DNA of 64,000 bases from Gaiellaceae bacterium (GCA_026002995.1 BPGK01000001.1:558001-622000), one strand, 5' to 3'; numbered from the stretch's first letter, positions 42,837 through 52,145 are shown. The notes: a model not told the origin generated them from the letters alone. Translations and numbers: made by a program.

Positions 42837-44828
42837 ATGATCGAGCTCGGGTCGGCGGCTCTTCTCGTCTGCCTCGGGCTGGCCCTCTACGGGCTGGTAG
42901 CCGGCGGGATCGCCGCGGCTCAGGGGAAACGTCGCCTCTCTGTCTCGGCCCAGAACGCGGTCGTCTTCTCGTTCGTTCCGGCCGCGGTGGCCTTCGCCGT
43001 CCTGCTCGCCGCCTTCGTGCGGCGCGACTTCAGCTTCGTCTACGTTGCTCAGCACTCGAGCACGACGCTGCCGCAGCCGTACGCGATCTCGGCGCTTTGG
43101 GGCGGCCAGGAGGGCTCCCTCCTCCTGTGGCTCTTCCTGCTGACTGGCTACGCCGCCGGCGCGATCCTGCTCGCGCGGCGGGTCTCGGGCGGGCTGGCGC
43201 CGTGGCTCGCGCCCGTGTTCGCGCTCGTGATCGCCTTCTTCGCGCTTCTGCTGACTGCCGTGGCGACGCCCTTCGCGGCCCAGCCGGCACCGGTGGAAGG
43301 GGCGGGGCTCAACCCGAGCCTCCAGAACCCGTACATGATGACGCACCCGATCTTCCTGTACCTCGGGTTCGTGGGGCTCACCGTCCCGTGGGCGTTCGCC
43401 ATGGCCGCGTTACTCTCGCGAAGAACCGACGAGCTCTGGATCGTCGCGACGCGCCGCTGGACGCTCCTCGCCTGGACGTTCCTCGGCGTTGGCCAGCTGC
43501 TCGGCGCCAAGTGGGCCTATGAGGAGATCGGCTGGGGCGGGTACTACGCGTGGGATCCCGTCGAGAATGCCGCGCTCATGCCCTGGCTCGCGGCGACCGC
43601 TTTCCTCCACTCTGTCTTGATCCAGGAGAAGAAGGGGATGCTCCGAGTCTGGAACATCCTCCTCGTCATCCTCACCTTCTCGCTTTCCCTCTTCGGCACC
43701 TTCCTCACCCGCTCAGGCGTCCTCAACTCGATCCACTCCTTCGCCCAGGGCAAGGTCGGGCCCGCACTGCTCGGCTTCATCATGCTCGTGGTCGCACTCT
43801 CGCTCATTCTGTTCTTCTCGCGCTTGCCGCTCCTGCGCTCGCAGACGAAGCTCGAGTCTGTGGTCTCCCGCGAGGCGACCTTCCTCTACAACAACCTCCT
43901 GCTCGTGGCGCTCACGTTGACCATCCTCTGGGGCGTCATCTGGCCCCTCGTCTCCGAGGCTGTGCAGGGCGAATCCCGCGTCGTCGGCGCTGCTTACTAC
44001 AACTTCTTCCTGCGTGCCTTCGGGCTCCCGCTTCTGCTGTTGATGGGCATTGGGCCGCTGATCGCGTGGCGCAAGGCGTCGCTTCGCTCGCTCGGTCGGA
44101 CCTTCCTCGTTCCGTTCGCCGCCGCGCTGGCTGCCGGTACGGTGCTCGTTGCGCTGGGCGCGGGATCCTCGCCGCCGGGGTTGATCGCGTACACGTTCTC
44201 CGCGTTCGTCCTCGCCGCCATCGTCCTGGAGTTCGCGCGCGGGACGTCGGCGCGTCGCGCACTCAGGGGTACGAGCTGGCCGGCCGCGCTCTTCGAGCTC
44301 GTTGCCGCCAACCGGCGGCGGTACGGCGGCTACCTCGTGCACGTGGCGATCGTGATGCTGGCGATCGGTGTCGCAGGCTCGAGCAGCTACCAGACGGTCC
44401 GCGACGCGAAGCTTCAGCGCGGCGAGAGCTTCGTCGTCCGCGGCTACACGCTCACGTACCAGGACACTGTCCTACGCGAGGCGCCGAACGCGCTCGAGCA
44501 GCGTGCCGTAGTCGCGGTCCGTGACGGCGACCGCGACCTCGGGATCCTCGAACCGGGGAAGAACGCCTACTCGGTGGAGGCGTTCTTCTCGACCGAGGTC
44601 GACATCCGCTCGAACTGGCTCACGGGTGAGGATCTCTTCCTCGTCGCCGAACAGTTCAACAAGGACGGGTCGGTCTACCTGAGAGCGTTCGTGAAGCCGC
44701 TCGTCAACCTGATCTGGCTCGCCGGGATCCTCTTCGTCTTCGGCTCGCTCGTCGCCATGTGGCCGAACGCGCGCGAGCAACGCCGGCTGGTGGCTCGCTA
44801 CGCGCCGGCCACCGTGACCGAGTCCTGA
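42837..44828 (+). CDS. ccmF: Cytochrome c haem lyase CcmF-like
   Basis: 663 residues, about 14 membrane helices. Carries the haem-handling WWD-type segment (WGGYYAWDPVENAALMPWL) plus family stretches SALWGGQEGSLLLWLF, NPYMMTHPIFLYLGF, GTFLTRSGVLNSIHSFAQG and a C-terminal periplasmic domain (ILEPGKNAYSVEAFFSTEVD). CcmF attaches haem to apocytochrome c at the outer face of the membrane. CcmE, CcmH and CcmC are not in the window. Confidence 0.93.
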   Translation: MIELGSAALLVCLGLALYGLVAGGIAAAQGKRRLSVSAQNAVVFSFVPAAVAFAVLLAAFVRRDFSFVYVAQHSSTTLPQPYAISALWGGQEGSLLLWLFLLTGYAAGAILLARRVSGGLAPWLAPVFALVIAFFALLLTAVATPFAAQPAPVEGAGLNPSLQNPYMMTHPIFLYLGFVGLTVPWAFAMAALLSRRTDELWIVATRRWTLLAWTFLGVGQLLGAKWAYEEIGWGGYYAWDPVENAALMPWLAATAFLHSVLIQEKKGMLRVWNILLVILTFSLSLFGTFLTRSGVLNSIHSFAQGKVGPALLGFIMLVVALSLILFFSRLPLLRSQTKLESVVSREATFLYNNLLLVALTLTILWGVIWPLVSEAVQGESRVVGAAYYNFFLRAFGLPLLLLMGIGPLIAWRKASLRSLGRTFLVPFAAALAAGTVLVALGAGSSPPGLIAYTFSAFVLAAIVLEFARGTSARRALRGTSWPAALFELVAANRRRYGGYLVHVAIVMLAIGVAGSSSYQTVRDAKLQRGESFVVRGYTLTYQDTVLREAPNALEQRAVVAVRDGDRDLGILEPGKNAYSVEAFFSTEVDIRSNWLTGEDLFLVAEQFNKDGSVYLRAFVKPLVNLIWLAGILFVFGSLVAMWPNAREQRRLVARYAPATVTES

Positions 44829-44890
44829 TCCTCCGCGCCGGCATCGACGGCCGTCGTGCGCTCGTCGGCGAAGCGGCGTACCCTGCTCGT

Positions 44891-45535
44891 GTGCGTCTGA
44901 CCCGGCGCTCCCTCGCATTCCTGGCGTTCTGTGGTCTCGTCCTGGCCGGGGAGGTCGTGGGCCGATGGGCGGCCGAGCGCCTCCCGCTCGTCGGGCACGT
45001 ACCGAAGCGCCCCCACGACGGACTCGATGCCTGGCCGCTCATGGTGATCGCGGCCAAAGTCGCGATCGCCCTGCTCCTCGCTCGGCTTGCGTGGCGCCTC
45101 GTGAAGGCCCATGGGGTGGCAAGCGCAGGCGAGCGCGCGCTGCTCCTCGTCGGACGTCGCCCCTCGAGGCCGCTGCCCGTGCTCGGCCTGTCCCCACGGG
45201 TGTGGCTTGCGAGCTTCGCCGCGATGTCGCTTCTCTATCTCGTGCCGACGAGCACCGGTGAGGCCAAGATGGGCTGCTGGCTGCTCGTCACGCCCTGGCT
45301 CCACACACAGGCGCTGCCCGTCTTCGCGGTGCTGGCGGTCGTCGTCGCGTCGCTCTGGCGCACGGTGAGCCGGTGGCTGTCAGACCTCGAACGCTACGGC
45401 GAGCGGCTGCGGCTGTTGACCTGCTCCTTTGGCCGAGCCGTCTCCACCCGCCGCTGCTACCCGGCGATCGCTCGGCCGCCGCGCGCGCTCTTCGGGCTGG
45501 CGTTCGAAAGCCGCCCGCCTCCGCTTCCCCCCTAA
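44891..45535 (+). CDS. Integral membrane protein of unknown function
   Basis: 214 residues from GTG 44891, chosen because TACCCT ends six nt before it and the upstream frame overlaps ccmF as shadow. Four hydrophobic segments (LAFLAFCGLVLAGEVVG, LMVIAAKVAIALLLARLAW, VWLASFAAMSLLYLV, ALPVFAVLAVVVASLW). It lies between ccmF and the CopC-CopD genes and may belong to cytochrome or copper handling; that is context only. Confidence 0.65.
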   Translation: MRLTRRSLAFLAFCGLVLAGEVVGRWAAERLPLVGHVPKRPHDGLDAWPLMVIAAKVAIALLLARLAWRLVKAHGVASAGERALLLVGRRPSRPLPVLGLSPRVWLASFAAMSLLYLVPTSTGEAKMGCWLLVTPWLHTQALPVFAVLAVVVASLWRTVSRWLSDLERYGERLRLLTCSFGRAVSTRRCYPAIARPPRALFGLAFESRPPPLPP

Positions 45536-45588
45536 CGGGGCGGTCGCCCGCCCCGAGGCTCGCGTGCCCTTCGACCTCGAGGAGGGAG

Positions 45589-45855
45589 ATGGAGTCCGAA
45601 CTTACCGCTACGCTCGAGCGCGCCGCGCACAGCACGTGGCGAGCGCTTGCCCTGACTGCGATCGGCCCGCTGACCGTTCTCGCCGGGGTGGCGTGGGCGC
45701 TCGTCCAGCCCTACCGGGTGACGCTTCTCGATCCGCGCGCCCACGGCGTCTGGGATCACGTCGTCCAGCCGCCGCTCCTGGTCGTGACGGTCGGGGTGCT
45801 CTTCCACGTCGTCGTCGTCCGACCGCTCGTACGCGCGCTCGAAGGAGGCTCCTGA
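45589..45855 (+). CDS. Small two-helix membrane protein
   Basis: 88 residues, ATG after GGAGGG. Helices LTAIGPLTVLAGVAWALV and PPLLVVTVGVLFHVVVVRPL. One-base overlap with the next gene. Probably a subunit with it; function unknown. Confidence 0.6.
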   Translation: MESELTATLERAAHSTWRALALTAIGPLTVLAGVAWALVQPYRVTLLDPRAHGVWDHVVQPPLLVVTVGVLFHVVVVRPLVRALEGGS

Positions 45856-46457
45856 TGCCTCCCGCCGAGAACGTGCACTGGCTCTTCGCAACCGGGCTTC
45901 TCGGCTTCGGCCTCTGCCTCCTCGCGCGGGCGCTGGTCGGGGAAGAGCTGTGGAACCGGAGCACGTGGCGCCGCTACCTGCTGCCGGCCGTGCTCTTCTG
46001 CATCGGAGCCGCGATGTGGCCGGTGACCGTGTTCTTCGTCGTGTCTCCGATTCACACGCTCGCGCACACGACGTGGGCGCAGCTGACGATGCTCGCCGGG
46101 ATCGCCCAGCTCGGCCTTAGCGCTGGGCGCCTGACGAGCCGGTGGTGGAACCTCCTCGTGCCGGTCGCGGTCGCCGCCTCCGGCGCGATGTTCGTGGTCC
46201 ACGAGAGCAACCCCTGGTTCTTCATGCGCTCGTCCTTCCTCCATCACCTCATCGGCTGGACGCTCGTCGTCGGCTCGCTCATCCCGCTCGTCCTCGTCTT
46301 CCGGCCGCGCTCGACGGCCCTCTCCGCCGGGCTCGCGGCGCTGGCGATCGCGGTCGCCGTAATGCTCTACGCGGATCGCGACCGCGCTCCAATCTTCGGC
46401 CGCCTGTCGCCGCTCGCCGGGACGGCTCGGGAACCTGCGCCAGAGGTACGGCCGTGA
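45855..46457 (+). CDS. Six-helix membrane protein next to CopC-CopD
   Basis: 200 residues from ATG with GAAGGAGG upstream. Histidines near membrane borders (PIHTLAHTTWAQL, LHHLIGWTLVV) could bind haem or copper. It is coupled to the CopC-CopD fusion by GTGA. No named family recognised. Confidence 0.65.
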   Translation: MPPAENVHWLFATGLLGFGLCLLARALVGEELWNRSTWRRYLLPAVLFCIGAAMWPVTVFFVVSPIHTLAHTTWAQLTMLAGIAQLGLSAGRLTSRWWNLLVPVAVAASGAMFVVHESNPWFFMRSSFLHHLIGWTLVVGSLIPLVLVFRPRSTALSAGLAALAIAVAVMLYADRDRAPIFGRLSPLAGTAREPAPEVRP

Positions 46458-47722
46458 CTCGAGCGCTGCCCTTCGTGGTCGTCGCGGCGCTCGTAGCCCC
46501 GGGCACAGCCGGCGCGCACGCGGTTCTCAGCTCCAGCTCGCCCGGCTACCGCGAGCGCGTCGAGCGACCCCCGCCGGTGATCATCCTCCGCTTCAGCCAG
46601 GTGGTCGAGCCGATCCCGAACGGCATCGTCGTGCGCGAGGCGCGGGGTCGGACGGTCTCGGATCCGGCGCGACTCGGGCCCGACGGACGATCGCTCGTCG
46701 CCACAGTGCGGCCGCTCGCCCGCGGCGCCTACACCGTGCGCTGGCAGACGCTCTCCATCTCCGACGGTCACGTCGTGTCCGGTCTCTTCACCTTCGGCGT
46801 CGGGACGAGAGCGCCGGCGCCGACCGAGGCTGTCGGAGCTGGTGGCCCGACCGCGGTCGAGAAGATCGTCCGTTGGCTCTCGTACCTCGGACTGGCCGTG
46901 CTCGCCGGCGGGCTCGCGCTTCGGCTCCTGGCCCTGCCCCCGGTGCTGCCCGAGCGGCTCGAGCAGGCGTTCTTCGCCCTCCTGGGCGCCGCGACGCTCG
47001 TCGTCGTCGACGCGGGCATCGTCGCTCTGCTACTCCGCGCGGACGCGGCGCTGCAGCTGCCGCTCGAGCGCTTCCTCTACGCCGACCTCTCGCCCTTCGC
47101 CTCCGGCACGCGGTTCGGCGTCGCCTGGGTCTGGATGACGCTCGGCTCCGTGCTCGCCGGCTGCCTGGTAGCCCTCGCCTGGCTCCGGCGTTCCCGCCGA
47201 CCGCTCTGGCCGGCACTGGCGATCGCCCTCGCGGTGGCCTCCGGCTTCTCGCTCTCGGGCCACTCGGCGAGCGAGCCGAACTCCTCGCCGCTCAGCGTCG
47301 CGGCCGACTGGCTGCACATCGGCGCCGCGTCGCTCTGGCTCGGCGGGCTCGTCGTCCTGGCGGTCATCGGATGGCGGCTCGACCAGCGAGCCCGCCGAGC
47401 CGCCTTCCTCCGTTTCTCCCGCCTCGCGTCGGTGCTCGTCGGGGTCGTCGTCCTCGCCGGCGTCTACCTCGGCCTTCTGAGGCTGTCCGCGCCCGACGAC
47501 CTCTGGTCGACCGACTACGGGCGCGTGCTCGCCCTCAAGCTTCTGCTGGTCGGCCTCGCGCTCGCGTGGGGCGCGGCGCACTACCTCTTCGTGCGACCAC
47601 GTCTCGCGAGCGGTGCGGAGCTTCCAGGCGGCCGAGTCGGGCGCAGCCTGGTCGGCGAGAGCGTCGTCGGTGTCACCGTCCTGCTCGTCGCGGCGTTCCT
47701 CGCCAACACCCAGCCGCCGTAG
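46454..47722 (+). CDS. CopC-CopD fusion, copper uptake/resistance
   Basis: 422 residues. A signal peptide ends at GTAGAHAVL; the His after cleavage is the canonical N-terminal CopC copper ligand. The CopC beta-sandwich follows (SSPGYRERVERPPPVIILRF, SISDGHVVSGLFTFGVG). A CopD-type domain with about eight helices completes it (VEKIVRWLSYLGLAVLAGGL, AADWLHIGAASLWLGGLVVL, VLALKLLLVGLALAWGAAHY). Such fusions are thought to import or handle periplasmic copper. Convergent with the next gene. Confidence 0.92.
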   Translation: MTRALPFVVVAALVAPGTAGAHAVLSSSSPGYRERVERPPPVIILRFSQVVEPIPNGIVVREARGRTVSDPARLGPDGRSLVATVRPLARGAYTVRWQTLSISDGHVVSGLFTFGVGTRAPAPTEAVGAGGPTAVEKIVRWLSYLGLAVLAGGLALRLLALPPVLPERLEQAFFALLGAATLVVVDAGIVALLLRADAALQLPLERFLYADLSPFASGTRFGVAWVWMTLGSVLAGCLVALAWLRRSRRPLWPALAIALAVASGFSLSGHSASEPNSSPLSVAADWLHIGAASLWLGGLVVLAVIGWRLDQRARRAAFLRFSRLASVLVGVVVLAGVYLGLLRLSAPDDLWSTDYGRVLALKLLLVGLALAWGAAHYLFVRPRLASGAELPGGRVGRSLVGESVVGVTVLLVAAFLANTQPP

Positions 47723-47735
47723 GAGCGGCCGGCGT

Positions 47736-48236
47736 CTAGCGTCTCGCCTTGGGCACTGCCATCTGCGGCCCCGCATAGGAGACGGCGGGGCAGCGCTCGA
47801 GCTGGCGCAGCCGAGCGGCGAGCGAGACGGCAAGGAGCGCGAGGCCGGCCGCGGCGAGGTAGGGCTGCACGGGCGCGAAGAACGAGAGCGCGCCCCCGAC
47901 ACCGATTAGGGCGACGACGAGCTTGTTGCAGACGGGGCAGCCGACCGCGAACAACGACATGAGGCCTCCGCCGAGGGTGGCGCCTGCCGATGAGTCGATC
48001 GGCACCCGCCGGACGTAGGTCGCCAGCACGAGACCGGCGAGGACGGCCGTCAGGGCCCAGACCGGGTAGTTCCACCATAGGACGGGCGTCATGCGTGTAT
48101 AGAAGGGATTCGGGAAGACATCCGTGGGGAGTCCCGTGAGCAGCGCCGTGGCGAGCGCGCCGGCACCCGCGACCAGCCATTGCCGTCGGCTGAAAGTCGA
48201 AAGCTGGCGAAGGCTCTCGCGCAGGGAACCGAACAC
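47736..48236 (-). CDS. Four-helix membrane protein with CPVC motif
   Basis: 166 residues. Membrane segments include WLVAGAGALATALLTGLP, YPVWALTAVLAGLVLATYV and MSLFAVGCPVCNKLVVALIG. The CPVCNK sequence inside a helix is a possible thiol or metal site, reminiscent of redox-active or metal-transfer membrane proteins. Set in the copper region, it may pass copper or reduce thiols; not proven. Confidence 0.65.
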   Translation of the reverse strand: MFGSLRESLRQLSTFSRRQWLVAGAGALATALLTGLPTDVFPNPFYTRMTPVLWWNYPVWALTAVLAGLVLATYVRRVPIDSSAGATLGGGLMSLFAVGCPVCNKLVVALIGVGGALSFFAPVQPYLAAAGLALLAVSLAARLRQLERCPAVSYAGPQMAVPKARR

Positions 48237-48352
48237 GAGCGTGGATTATCGGTCGGCGCGAGGCCACCGGTTGCGAAGATGCTGTGAAGGCGTTTGCCGC
48301 ATCGGTGACGGTGGCACTTGAACCATCCGTGCCCACACCGAGGAGGTCCCTG

Positions 48353-48724
48353 ATGACTCACCATCTGACCGCAGAGCATGTCTCCGCCGACATGCGCGAG
48401 TGCATCAAGCTGTGCTCGGACTGCCACGACGTCTGTCTCGAGACAGTCGCGCACTGTCTCGATCGCGGCGGCGAGCACGCTCGACCCGACCATGTGCGAG
48501 CGCTTCTCGACTGCGCCCAAGCCTGTGACACGGCTCGGGACTTCATGCTTCGCGGCTCCGATCTCCATGCGGTCGTATGCCGCGCGTGCGCAGACGCCTG
48601 CGAGCGGTGCGCGGACTCGTGCGAGGCGATCGGACCCGACGACGACGTCATGCGCAACTGCGCCGAGATCTGCCGGCGTTGCGCCGAGAGCTGCCGGTCT
48701 ATGGCCTCGGCGCGTGCAGCCTGA
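48353..48724 (+). CDS. Csp-type four-helix-bundle copper storage protein (DUF326)
   Basis: 123 residues with 16 cysteines arranged as CxxC and CxxxC along helices: CIKLCSDCHDVCLETVAHC, LLDCAQACDT, VVCRACADACERCADSC, RNCAEICRRCAESC. This is the Csp/DUF326 pattern in which Cys residues line the bundle and bind many Cu(I) ions. There is no signal peptide, so a cytosolic Csp3-like store is likely. ATG at 48353 after AGGAGG. Confidence 0.92.
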   Translation: MTHHLTAEHVSADMRECIKLCSDCHDVCLETVAHCLDRGGEHARPDHVRALLDCAQACDTARDFMLRGSDLHAVVCRACADACERCADSCEAIGPDDDVMRNCAEICRRCAESCRSMASARAA

Positions 48725-48848
48725 GACATTAGAGAAGGGGGATCGTCGAAACCCAGAGCGCTGAGATCGTGGAGCTTGGACCGTGGCTCTGCGAGTGGTA
48801 CGGACGATGTCCGCTGAACGCGCCATGCGCTTTTGGCCCACCGGGCTG

Positions 48849-50063
48849 TTACGCGCGGCTAGCTTCTGCGAGTTCGTTGATCAGCCTGGCGGCCCGGTGA
48901 GCGCCGTCGGCTGGAATCTCCGGCCAGGTCACGTCGCTGCCTAGCAACTCGATGAGGGTGTCTGCCAGTGCCTCGGGCGGTGTCTGCGAGTACGAGAGCC
49001 GCCTGCCCGCTCGGTGGCGCGCAAGGCGCTCTGCGACGACGAGGTTCTGCTCGAAGTGATTCTCGAGCGGGAAGTAGACGAACGGTCGGCGCAGCGCGGT
49101 CAGCTCCAGGGTGGTCGTCCCCCCGCCCTGGACGACAGCGACGTCGCACGCGGCGAGGTGCTCGTAGAGGCGGGGAACGTACCCACGCACCTCGAGGCCA
49201 GGTAAGGCGGGGACGGCTGCCGGGTCGAGCCGCGGTCCGCAGACGAGCACCATCCGCACGCCAGCGACGCGCTTCTCCAGATGCGGGTATGCCTCGGCGC
49301 AGAGCCGGAGGAGGTCGGCGCCCACGCTCGTCCCGCCTACGGCGCAGAGGACGAGCGGGCGGTCGTCGTAGCCGAGCGCGCTCCGGACCTTCCTGTCCGC
49401 GTACGCAGCCGGGTCGAAAGGGAAGACGTAGCCGAGGAAGCGGTAGTGGCGCCGAGCGTACTCGCGCCGGTTCGGCAGCAGGAAGCCGAAGGGACGGTCG
49501 GAGACGTCCTCGGGCTCGCCGACGAAGAGCACGAGCTCCTGCGACGGCGGCCTCCCGCGCCGCCCGCCCGCCCAGCCCCAGTTGAAGCGGTAGGTGAGAA
49601 GCCGCTCCAGTGGATTGCGGGTCATCGCGTCAAGCCCGACGAAGTCGTAGATCATCGTGAAGGGCGCCTTCTTCAGCTCGGGCCTCGCCTGCAGCGCGCC
49701 CGCGATCTCATACGCCTCGTCGCCGACGAGCAGGTCATAGGGGTACTTCGCGGTCACCTGCGCGAAGGCGGCGACGGCGCGCTTCCAGGCGCTGCGTGCG
49801 GCCTGCCCCGCGTAGCTCATGATGTTGAGGGAGAACCCGTCGGCGGCTCTCTCGGCCAGCGCGGTCTCCTCGGCCCACGCCGCCGTCTCGGGCAGCAGCG
49901 TCTCTCCCTCCTCCGCGAGTAGCCGGGCGGCGGGATCGCCTGCGAGCCAGAGGATCTCGACTCCGGGATCGAGAGCGCGTAGCTCCCGTGCGATGGCGAG
50001 GTCTCGTGCCGCGTGTCCGAGGCCGATCGAGCCGCTGATGAAGAGGACGCGCGTTCCGGTCAT
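48849..50063 (-). CDS. GT-B glycosyltransferase (MurG/UGT-like)
   Basis: 404 residues from ATG 50063; the 673-residue track ORF runs through the hydrolase gene as a shadow. N-terminal Rossmann start TRVLFISGSIGLGHAARDLAIA as in MurG/MGT enzymes, PYDLLVGDEAYEIAGA, C-terminal domain with VVQGGGTTTLELTALRRPFV and PLENHFEQNL, the sugar-nucleotide motif. Product unknown. Five nt after the hydrolase stop, so co-transcribed. Confidence 0.85.
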   Translation of the reverse strand: MTGTRVLFISGSIGLGHAARDLAIARELRALDPGVEILWLAGDPAARLLAEEGETLLPETAAWAEETALAERAADGFSLNIMSYAGQAARSAWKRAVAAFAQVTAKYPYDLLVGDEAYEIAGALQARPELKKAPFTMIYDFVGLDAMTRNPLERLLTYRFNWGWAGGRRGRPPSQELVLFVGEPEDVSDRPFGFLLPNRREYARRHYRFLGYVFPFDPAAYADRKVRSALGYDDRPLVLCAVGGTSVGADLLRLCAEAYPHLEKRVAGVRMVLVCGPRLDPAAVPALPGLEVRGYVPRLYEHLAACDVAVVQGGGTTTLELTALRRPFVYFPLENHFEQNLVVAERLARHRAGRRLSYSQTPPEALADTLIELLGSDVTWPEIPADGAHRAARLINELAEASRA

Positions 50064-50068
50064 GTGCA

Positions 50069-51010
50069 CTACCCCACGGGCCAGGGCGTGTTGGACCCGG
50101 CGGCACCGAGACGACCCGCGGCCTCGCGCGCGTACAGCGCGAGGAAGCGCTCGATGATGCGCGTCACCTCGCCGGGACGCTCCTGTGGCGCCGCGTACCC
50201 GCAGCCCTCCAGCACGTGCACCTCCTCGGGTGCGAGCGCCTCGACCTGTCGCCGCCCGGTCTCGAGCGGGAGGAGGCGGTTGGCATCGCCCCAGATCCAG
50301 CAGAGGGGAGGGCGGCCTGCGAGTGCGGAAGAGTCGGGCAGTACCCAGTTGTCGAAGTCGCGGCCGAGGCGCAGCTGTGCCAGCCGCGTCTCGGGCTCCG
50401 CATAGCAGCGGGCGACGTGATCCAGGTACGCCCGCCCGCTCGGGCACGGGCGGGAGCCGAGCTGGTCGCGGACATACGGAAAGTGCCGCTGCCGAGCGAG
50501 GGGCATGCGCCGCATCTTCCGCCGAGCGAGCCGACGGAGAAGGGGATTCCTCAGGATCGGCGTGAAGCGACCGAGCGAGCCGGCCGCGTTGGCTTCCCGC
50601 GTCAATGTGTGCATCAGCACCAGAGCCGAGACTGCCTCCGGGCGCCGCGCCGCGTAGTGTAGGGCCGTGAGGCTGCCGAGGCAGTTCCCCACGAGCACAA
50701 CGGGCGCGAGCTCCAGGTCGGCGACGAAGCGCTCGAGCCAGCGAACGTAGAGCGCAAGCGAGGGTCCGGGGTCGGGGAGGCGGTCTGAGCGGCCGAAGCC
50801 CGGCAAGTCGACCGCGATCACGTCGTGGGTCGCACTGAAGTGCTCGACCTGCTGCTCCCACAGTCGCCAAGTCAGCGTCGCGTTGGGAAGAAACACCATC
50901 GCCGGCCGCCCGGCGCCGCTGCGCCGATACCAGACTCGGCGTCGCTCGAACTCGTGCCAGTGACCATCGTCGGCACGGGCGCCGCGAGCTGCGGCAGCGA
51001 GGCTGGTCAT
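50069..51010 (-). CDS. Alpha/beta-hydrolase fold protein with altered catalytic residues
   Basis: 313 residues. Fold markers: RPAMVFLPNATLTWRLWEQQ, DVIAVDLPGFGRSDRL, and the nucleophile elbow VLVGNCLGSLTAL, in which Cys replaces the usual Ser. At the C-terminal catalytic position, where GxGH is expected, it reads LEGCGYAAPQERPG, with Tyr in place of His. It may be a binding protein or use other chemistry. Paired with the glycosyltransferase. Confidence 0.82.
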   Translation of the reverse strand: MTSLAAAARGARADDGHWHEFERRRVWYRRSGAGRPAMVFLPNATLTWRLWEQQVEHFSATHDVIAVDLPGFGRSDRLPDPGPSLALYVRWLERFVADLELAPVVLVGNCLGSLTALHYAARRPEAVSALVLMHTLTREANAAGSLGRFTPILRNPLLRRLARRKMRRMPLARQRHFPYVRDQLGSRPCPSGRAYLDHVARCYAEPETRLAQLRLGRDFDNWVLPDSSALAGRPPLCWIWGDANRLLPLETGRRQVEALAPEEVHVLEGCGYAAPQERPGEVTRIIERFLALYAREAAGRLGAAGSNTPWPVG

Positions 51011-51146
51011 GTCCTCCTCCTCGATTCTCGTGCGACCCTATTCGACCGGTGTGAAGAGCCGGTGAATCTGATCTGCGCTTTCCGGTGAAGCCGCCGCCCC
51101 CTCGCCGCCGACCGGAGCTTTCCAGTGTGCCCTGCGGTTGGAGCGA

Positions 51147-52145
51147 CTACGGTCGATCGGCGCTTAGGGCGGCGATTCCGTGCGGCCCGGACCCGACCGG
51201 GATCGATCCGACGAGGCGGCCTCGCTCGGACAGGACGGCCACGCGGTTCGCGCCGTGCACGGCCACGAGGACCAGATCTCCCGCCGTTGCCGCATGATGC
51301 GGAGCCGGCCCGACGCCCGTTGCTCCCAGGACTCGTCGCGAGCGTGGAGCGATGCGAACGACCGTGCCTGCGTCGTTGTCGCTCACCCAGAGGCGCCGCG
51401 CTCCGAAGACGAGGTGATGCGGCTCGCTTCCCGCCCGCACGCGTGCGACGGCCCGGCGGGAGCGAACGGAGACGGCGGTGAGATCGCCCGAGGCCCAGTT
51501 GCTGAACCAAAGCTCAGCGCCGTCAGGGGCGAGAGCGACGTCATGCGGTGCTCCGCCCAGGCCCGGGCGAGCGACGATCCGCCCGCTCGCAGCGTTCCGG
51601 ACTTCCACTCGTGACGTCGCATTCATGGTGACCCAGAGCTCGTCCCGTCGAGCAACGACCTCGACGTTGTGCGGCTGCCCGCTCGTCCGCACGGTGCGGA
51701 GCAGACGGCCGCTCGGAACGGCGAGCTGGACGAGGCGCTCCCCACGCTCCGCGGCGATCCAGAGCGTCCGACTGCGCGCGCCGAACGCGGCATCGTGCGG
51801 GTAACCCCCGACGCCGACCGATCGGATGACCGTTCCCGTGCGCGCTCTGATCAGTGTCACGCGCTCCGAGCGCGGACTCGTGACGGCGAAGAGCTCGCCG
51901 TCGGGGCTCACGGCGACGTTGTGCGGCCCGGCGGCGACCTTCGCTCTGCGGACGACGCGCCAGGGCGGCCCTCTCAGGAATGCGATCTGCCCCGCCCGCT
52001 CGAGAGCGACCACGGCCACGTATCGAGAGCCGTCGTCGTGCGATGCAGCGCCGGCATGGGCATGCCACATCCCGGCCACGAGCGCGCCCAGGGCGATGCT
52101 CGTGGTGACGCCCAGCGTCCGCGCACTATCGCTTCGGAGCCTCAT
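51147..52145 (-). CDS. Secreted YVTN-type beta-propeller
   Basis: 332 residues from ATG 52145. Signal peptide (GVTTSIALGALVAGMWHAHA). About six or seven repeats each carry a PH(N/D/H) motif: AGPHNVAVSPDGEL, GYPHDAAFGA, GQPHNVEVVA, GAPHDVALAPDG, SEPHHLVFGA, PAPHHAATAGD, SGPHGIAALS. The regular histidines at blade tips could bind metal, which would suit the copper context. Function unknown. Confidence 0.82.
   Translation of the reverse strand: MRLRSDSARTLGVTTSIALGALVAGMWHAHAGAASHDDGSRYVAVVALERAGQIAFLRGPPWRVVRRAKVAAGPHNVAVSPDGELFAVTSPRSERVTLIRARTGTVIRSVGVGGYPHDAAFGARSRTLWIAAERGERLVQLAVPSGRLLRTVRTSGQPHNVEVVARRDELWVTMNATSRVEVRNAASGRIVARPGLGGAPHDVALAPDGAELWFSNWASGDLTAVSVRSRRAVARVRAGSEPHHLVFGARRLWVSDNDAGTVVRIAPRSRRVLGATGVGPAPHHAATAGDLVLVAVHGANRVAVLSERGRLVGSIPVGSGPHGIAALSADRP

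Noticed and set aside
42362-43522. 386-residue ORF spanning the ccmF promoter
   Set aside because: It overlaps the start of ccmF in another frame and has shadow composition.
48849-50870. 673-residue fusion of an arginine/alanine-rich domain with a glycosyltransferase
   Set aside because: The part upstream of 50063 is the shadow of the alpha/beta hydrolase gene on the same strand in another frame.
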